From Rothia sp. P100 (lineage in GTDB: Bacteria; Actinomycetota; Actinomycetes; Actinomycetales; Micrococcaceae): a DNA stretch of 64,000 bases. The position numbers and the translations under genes were made by a program. Of this stretch, positions 61,069 to 64,000 are shown piece after piece (the stretch's first letter is position 1; the number at the start of each line of letters is the position of its first letter). The stretch is from positions 310,001 through 374,000 of the forward strand of contig NZ_JAMAYG010000001.1 of assembly GCF_023712425.1 (NCBI RefSeq), given 5' to 3'. A model generated the notes under the pieces. That model made no database searches. It was not told the DNA's origin and was given only the letters and a program-made list of their open reading frames with translations.

Positions 61069-61200
61069 ACAAGTCTAAAGCCGGGTTTCGCCTGTTACGA
61101 ACATAGGACGCCGAGGAGCCTGAGAACTAGTGCGCTCACGTACACTGGGGTAAAGCTTGGCACGGTTTCATCGTGCCCTACCGTATTGAGGGAGTTTCTC

Positions 61201-61434
61201 GTGGAAATCAAAATTGGCGTGCTGAATGTGCCCACCCAGGTTGTTGTCGACTCGGATGAAACCGCTGCTGACATCAAGGCTAAAGTGGCAGACGCCTTGG
61301 CTCAGGGCAGCATTCTTGAACTGACTGACCCCAAGGGTGCAACCACCCTGGTACCAGCAGCTCAAATTGGCTTCGTTGAAATCGGCGCTGAGTCCAAGCG
61401 TCGCATCGGCTTCGGCATCGGCGTGGGCGAATAA
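61201..61434 (+). CDS. DUF3107 small protein (Rv3208A-like)
   Basis: 77 residues from GTG 61201 (GAGGGAG 6 nt upstream; the ORF start 5 codons earlier has no SD). Ubiquitin-like small beta fold: VEIKIGVLNVPTQVVVDSDETAADIKAKVADALAQGSILELTDPKGATTLVPAAQIGFVEIG, then a KRRIGFG tail. Members are universal in actinobacteria (TB9.4 in M. tuberculosis); function unknown. It has its own terminator and precedes the DEAD-box helicase. Confidence 0.93.
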   Translation: MEIKIGVLNVPTQVVVDSDETAADIKAKVADALAQGSILELTDPKGATTLVPAAQIGFVEIGAESKRRIGFGIGVGE

Positions 61435-61447
61435 CTCTCCCACGCTT

Positions 61448-61496
61448 CAGGGCAGGTGGGTGAGTCGCAGGTGACTCACCCACCTGCCCTGTCTTT
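61448..61496 (+). terminator. Terminator after DUF3107 gene
   Basis: Nineteen-bp perfect stem (CAGGGCAGGTGGGTGAGTC with its complement), 6-nt loop, followed by TCTTT. The stem is unusually long and GC-rich. Confidence 0.88.
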
Positions 61497-61511
61497 ATGC
61501 CTTTTTGCCGG

Positions 61512-61673
61512 TAGAATGAAAAAGTTATTTGGTTGCCCGGTCGTGAACCTCACCTATCAACACCTGAACAAAGTTCTCCCGCACCGTTTGTGCGGTCGAT
61601 TGAACGAGACTAACCTGCGATCGGCTTCCCCATTGCCGCACCTCGCTGCGGCACCATCTAAGGAAAACGATTC
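61512..61673 (+). promoter_or_regulatory. Structured 5' leader of DEAD-box helicase gene
   Basis: -10 candidate TAGAAT (61512-61517), then ~150 nt of leader with two hairpins: CCGCAC/GTGCGG (61579-61584 with 61590-61595) and GCCGCA/TGCGGC (61635-61640 with 61647-61652). CCGCAC recurs at 61636-61641, so GTGCGG at 61590-61595 could pair with either copy: mutually exclusive folds close to the SD AAGGA (about 61660). A regulatory role is inference. Confidence 0.4.
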
Positions 61674-63269
61674 TTGACAGAAAATTTTGAAACGGTCACC
61701 ACCGACAGCCGCACTTTTGCCGATTACGGCGTTCGCCAGGACATCAGCGATGCTTTGGCAGAAAAGGGTATCACCACTCCTTTCCCAATTCAGGCTCTGA
61801 CCCTTCCCGTTGCTCTTTCGGGGCATGACATCATCGGCCAAGCTAAGACCGGCACCGGTAAGACTCTCGGCTTTGGTCTACCTGCGATTCAGTCCGTCGT
61901 CGGTCGTGAGGACGAAGCGTGGGCGTCTTTGAAGACCCCAGGAGCACCCCAGGCGCTCATTATCGTCCCTACCCGTGAACTTGCGATTCAGGTGGGCAAC
62001 GACCTCTCCGTCGCAGCGACTAAGCGCAACGCCCGCGTCGCTACCCTCTACGGTGGCCGTCCTTACGAAAGCCAGGTTAAAGAACTTGAAGCAGGTGTTG
62101 AGGTCATCGTTGGCACCCCGGGGCGTCTCATTGACCTGCAACGCCAGCACTTTTTGAACCTTTCTCAGGTCAAAATTGTGGTGCTCGATGAGGCCGACGA
62201 AATGCTAGACCTGGGCTTCTTGCCCGATGTTGAAAAGCTGCTTTCCCTGATCCCCGAAAAGCGCCAGACCATGCTCTTCTCGGCTACCATGCCCGGTGCC
62301 GTGCTGACCATGGCGCGCCGCTACATGAGCCGTCCCATGCACATTCGTGCTGAAAGTGGCGAGGACGAAACCGCCACCAAGGCTTCTATCCGCCAGGTTA
62401 TTTACCGTGCCCATCCCATGGACAAGGACGAGCTGGTCGGCCGCATCCTGCGTGCCGAAGGCCGAGGGCGCACCATCATCTTCACCAAGACCAAGCGCAG
62501 CGCCGCCCGCCTTTCAGAGGAACTCATGGGCCGCGGGTTCGCAGCTGGCGCTATCCACGGCGACCTCAACCAGGGCGCTCGCGAACAGGCGCTGCGCGCC
62601 TTCCGTAACGGCAAGGTTGATATTCTGGTCGCCACCGATGTGGCAGCGCGCGGCATCGACGTTGAGGACGTTACCCACGTCATCAATTTCCAGTGCCCTG
62701 AAGACGAAAAAACCTACCTGCACCGTGTAGGCCGCACCGGCCGTGCGGGCAACACCGGTACCGCTGTCACCCTGGTGGACTGGGAAGATGTACCCCGCTG
62801 GAAGCTCATCAATGCTGCCCTAGAGCTGGGCGTTGATGACCCGGTAGAAACCTATTCTTCTTCCCCCCACCTCTTCGCTGACCTGGGCATCGAGAAGGGC
62901 ACCAAGGGCAAGCTTCCCAAGAGTGAGCAGACTGCTGCCGGTCTGGATGCTGAAGAGGCAGAGAATTACGGGGAGGGCCACGAACACCGTAGCCCTCGCG
63001 GAGGTAATGAGCGGCGCCGTTCCAATAGCCGCGAAGGCAACCGTAATCGCGGTGAGGGCCGTGGCCGTCGCTCCGGTGCTCGCGATGGCTCACGTGAACG
63101 CTCATCGGAAGGTGTCGAGCGCACCGTGGATAAGCCCCAGGGTGAGCGTCGCCGCCGCACCCGTCAGGGCGATGGTAGCGCTGAGCGTACCCCGAGGGAA
63201 AAGTCAGTGGAGAAGAGTGGGGAGGGCACCCGCCGTCGTCGCCGCCGCACTCCCCGCGCAGAAAACTAA
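61674..63269 (+). CDS. rhlE: DEAD-box RNA helicase (RhlE-type) with basic tail
   Basis: 531 residues, TTG start, AAGGA 9 nt upstream. Q motif (DYGVRQDISDALAEKGITTPFPIQ), AKTGTGKTLGFGLP (I), PTRELAIQV, VLDEADEMLDLGF (II), SAT (III), ARGIDVEDVTHVINFQCPEDEKTYLHRVGRTGRAGNTGT (V, VI). The tail (about 400-531) is Arg/Gly/Glu-rich with repeated RRRSNSREGNRNR-type runs, probably disordered RNA-binding. Likely acts in RNA remodelling and cold adaptation. The overlap TTGA at 61674 with a short upstream frame is coincidental. Confidence 0.95.
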   Translation: MTENFETVTTDSRTFADYGVRQDISDALAEKGITTPFPIQALTLPVALSGHDIIGQAKTGTGKTLGFGLPAIQSVVGREDEAWASLKTPGAPQALIIVPTRELAIQVGNDLSVAATKRNARVATLYGGRPYESQVKELEAGVEVIVGTPGRLIDLQRQHFLNLSQVKIVVLDEADEMLDLGFLPDVEKLLSLIPEKRQTMLFSATMPGAVLTMARRYMSRPMHIRAESGEDETATKASIRQVIYRAHPMDKDELVGRILRAEGRGRTIIFTKTKRSAARLSEELMGRGFAAGAIHGDLNQGAREQALRAFRNGKVDILVATDVAARGIDVEDVTHVINFQCPEDEKTYLHRVGRTGRAGNTGTAVTLVDWEDVPRWKLINAALELGVDDPVETYSSSPHLFADLGIEKGTKGKLPKSEQTAAGLDAEEAENYGEGHEHRSPRGGNERRRSNSREGNRNRGEGRGRRSGARDGSRERSSEGVERTVDKPQGERRRRTRQGDGSAERTPREKSVEKSGEGTRRRRRRTPRAEN

Positions 63270-63287
63270 ATTAATTTAATCTAAATG

Positions 63288-63338
63288 GCTATGGCTGGGT
63301 TGGTCAGAAAGAAATTTTCTTTCTGACCAACCCAGCCA
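63288..63338. terminator. 51-nt near-loopless palindrome, bidirectional terminator
   Basis: 25-bp perfect arms (TATGGCTGGGTTGGTCAGAA... with exact complement) around a single central base (63313). It lies between the convergent DEAD helicase and guaB1 genes, flanked by short AT runs, so it can end both transcripts. A loop of one base cannot fold fully; the real hairpin would open by 3-4 pairs at the tip. Confidence 0.85.
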
Positions 63339-63407
63339 TATTTCTTAGGTAGGAGGGTTTACCCACCGGGTAAACAAGTGCCCCCCGGTAATGATTAAGG
63401 GGTCGGG

Positions 63408-64000
<593 letters not shown>

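Noticed and set aside
61516-61677. 53-codon frame ending in TGA overlapping the TTG start of the DEAD helicase, as a leader peptide
   Set aside because: The predicted -10 (TAGAAT, 61512-61517) overlaps its ATG, so it would not be in the mRNA, and no SD precedes it.

Overview
The window looks like chromosomal DNA of a Micrococcales actinobacterium, most likely Rothia or a close Micrococcaceae relative. This is inference. The evidence is the gene content (WhiB, MtrA-MtrB-LpqB, AdnA-AdnB, the coproporphyrin-dependent heme operon with HemQ, DUF3107), the moderate GC content with frequent GTG/TTG starts, several apparently leaderless promoters, and gene neighbourhoods shared with Mycobacterium (secA-hpf-comF-lpqB-mtrB-mtrA; UPF0182-YlbL-DUF2342; TetR-DUF3107-DEAD helicase). 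I see no insertion sequence, phage gene, CRISPR array, rRNA or integrase. The one tRNA is an initiator tRNA-fMet.

Layout. 1-7.4 kb is a regulatory/envelope block: the tail of an FtsK/SpoIIIE-like gene, a small membrane protein, a WhiB1-type regulator, a PdtaS-type histidine kinase, a MinD/CpaE-like ATPase paired with a SAF-domain membrane protein, a small BldC-like HTH protein, an unknown protein, a LysM membrane protein and an Rv3235-like protein. 7.5-16.2 kb is secA, hpf, comF, lpqB, mtrB and mtrA on the minus strand. 16.2-20.4 kb holds a MetE-like protein, chorismate mutase, mnmA and a cysteine desulfurase (sulfur supply for tRNA thiolation), then trmL on the plus strand. 21-25.7 kb is an envelope-stress group: HtrA-type protease diverging from a TPM-domain protein followed by PspA. 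25.8-33.6 kb has uridine kinase, a PH-like protein, tRNA-fMet, UPF0182, a YlbL-type PDZ/Lon protease and DUF2342. 33.7-48.1 kb is rich in DNA repair and nucleotide functions (YgjP-like peptidase, UvrD2-like helicase, NudC-like Nudix, a kinase-fold protein, a TetR-EamA pair, AdnB, AdnA, a DEDDh exonuclease), followed by ThrE. 49.7-60.3 kb carries nine heme genes, eight in one minus-strand run (hemE to hemL) and hemA divergent. 60.4-64 kb is TetR, DUF3107, a DEAD-box RNA helicase and the end of GuaB1.

Two regulatory patterns stand out. In the hemE-hemA divergent region the same 11-bp palindrome GACACCCTGTC stands in front of both promoters, facing each gene and separated from each -10 box by exactly 24 nt. 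Around the BldC-like gene, the identical 15-mer TCAAACTACATCAAA, built of 10-bp-phased ATCAAA-like units, occurs in front of that gene and again in front of the LysM gene 970 bp away. Other points of interest are proteins that have lost diagnostic residues (NudC without its zinc cysteines, a kinase-fold protein without its metal-binding Asp, a MetE-like protein without zinc ligands, a ParA-type P-loop with Arg for Lys), three TAnnnT-N6-start leaderless candidates, and a 51-nt near-loopless palindrome between the DEAD helicase and guaB1.
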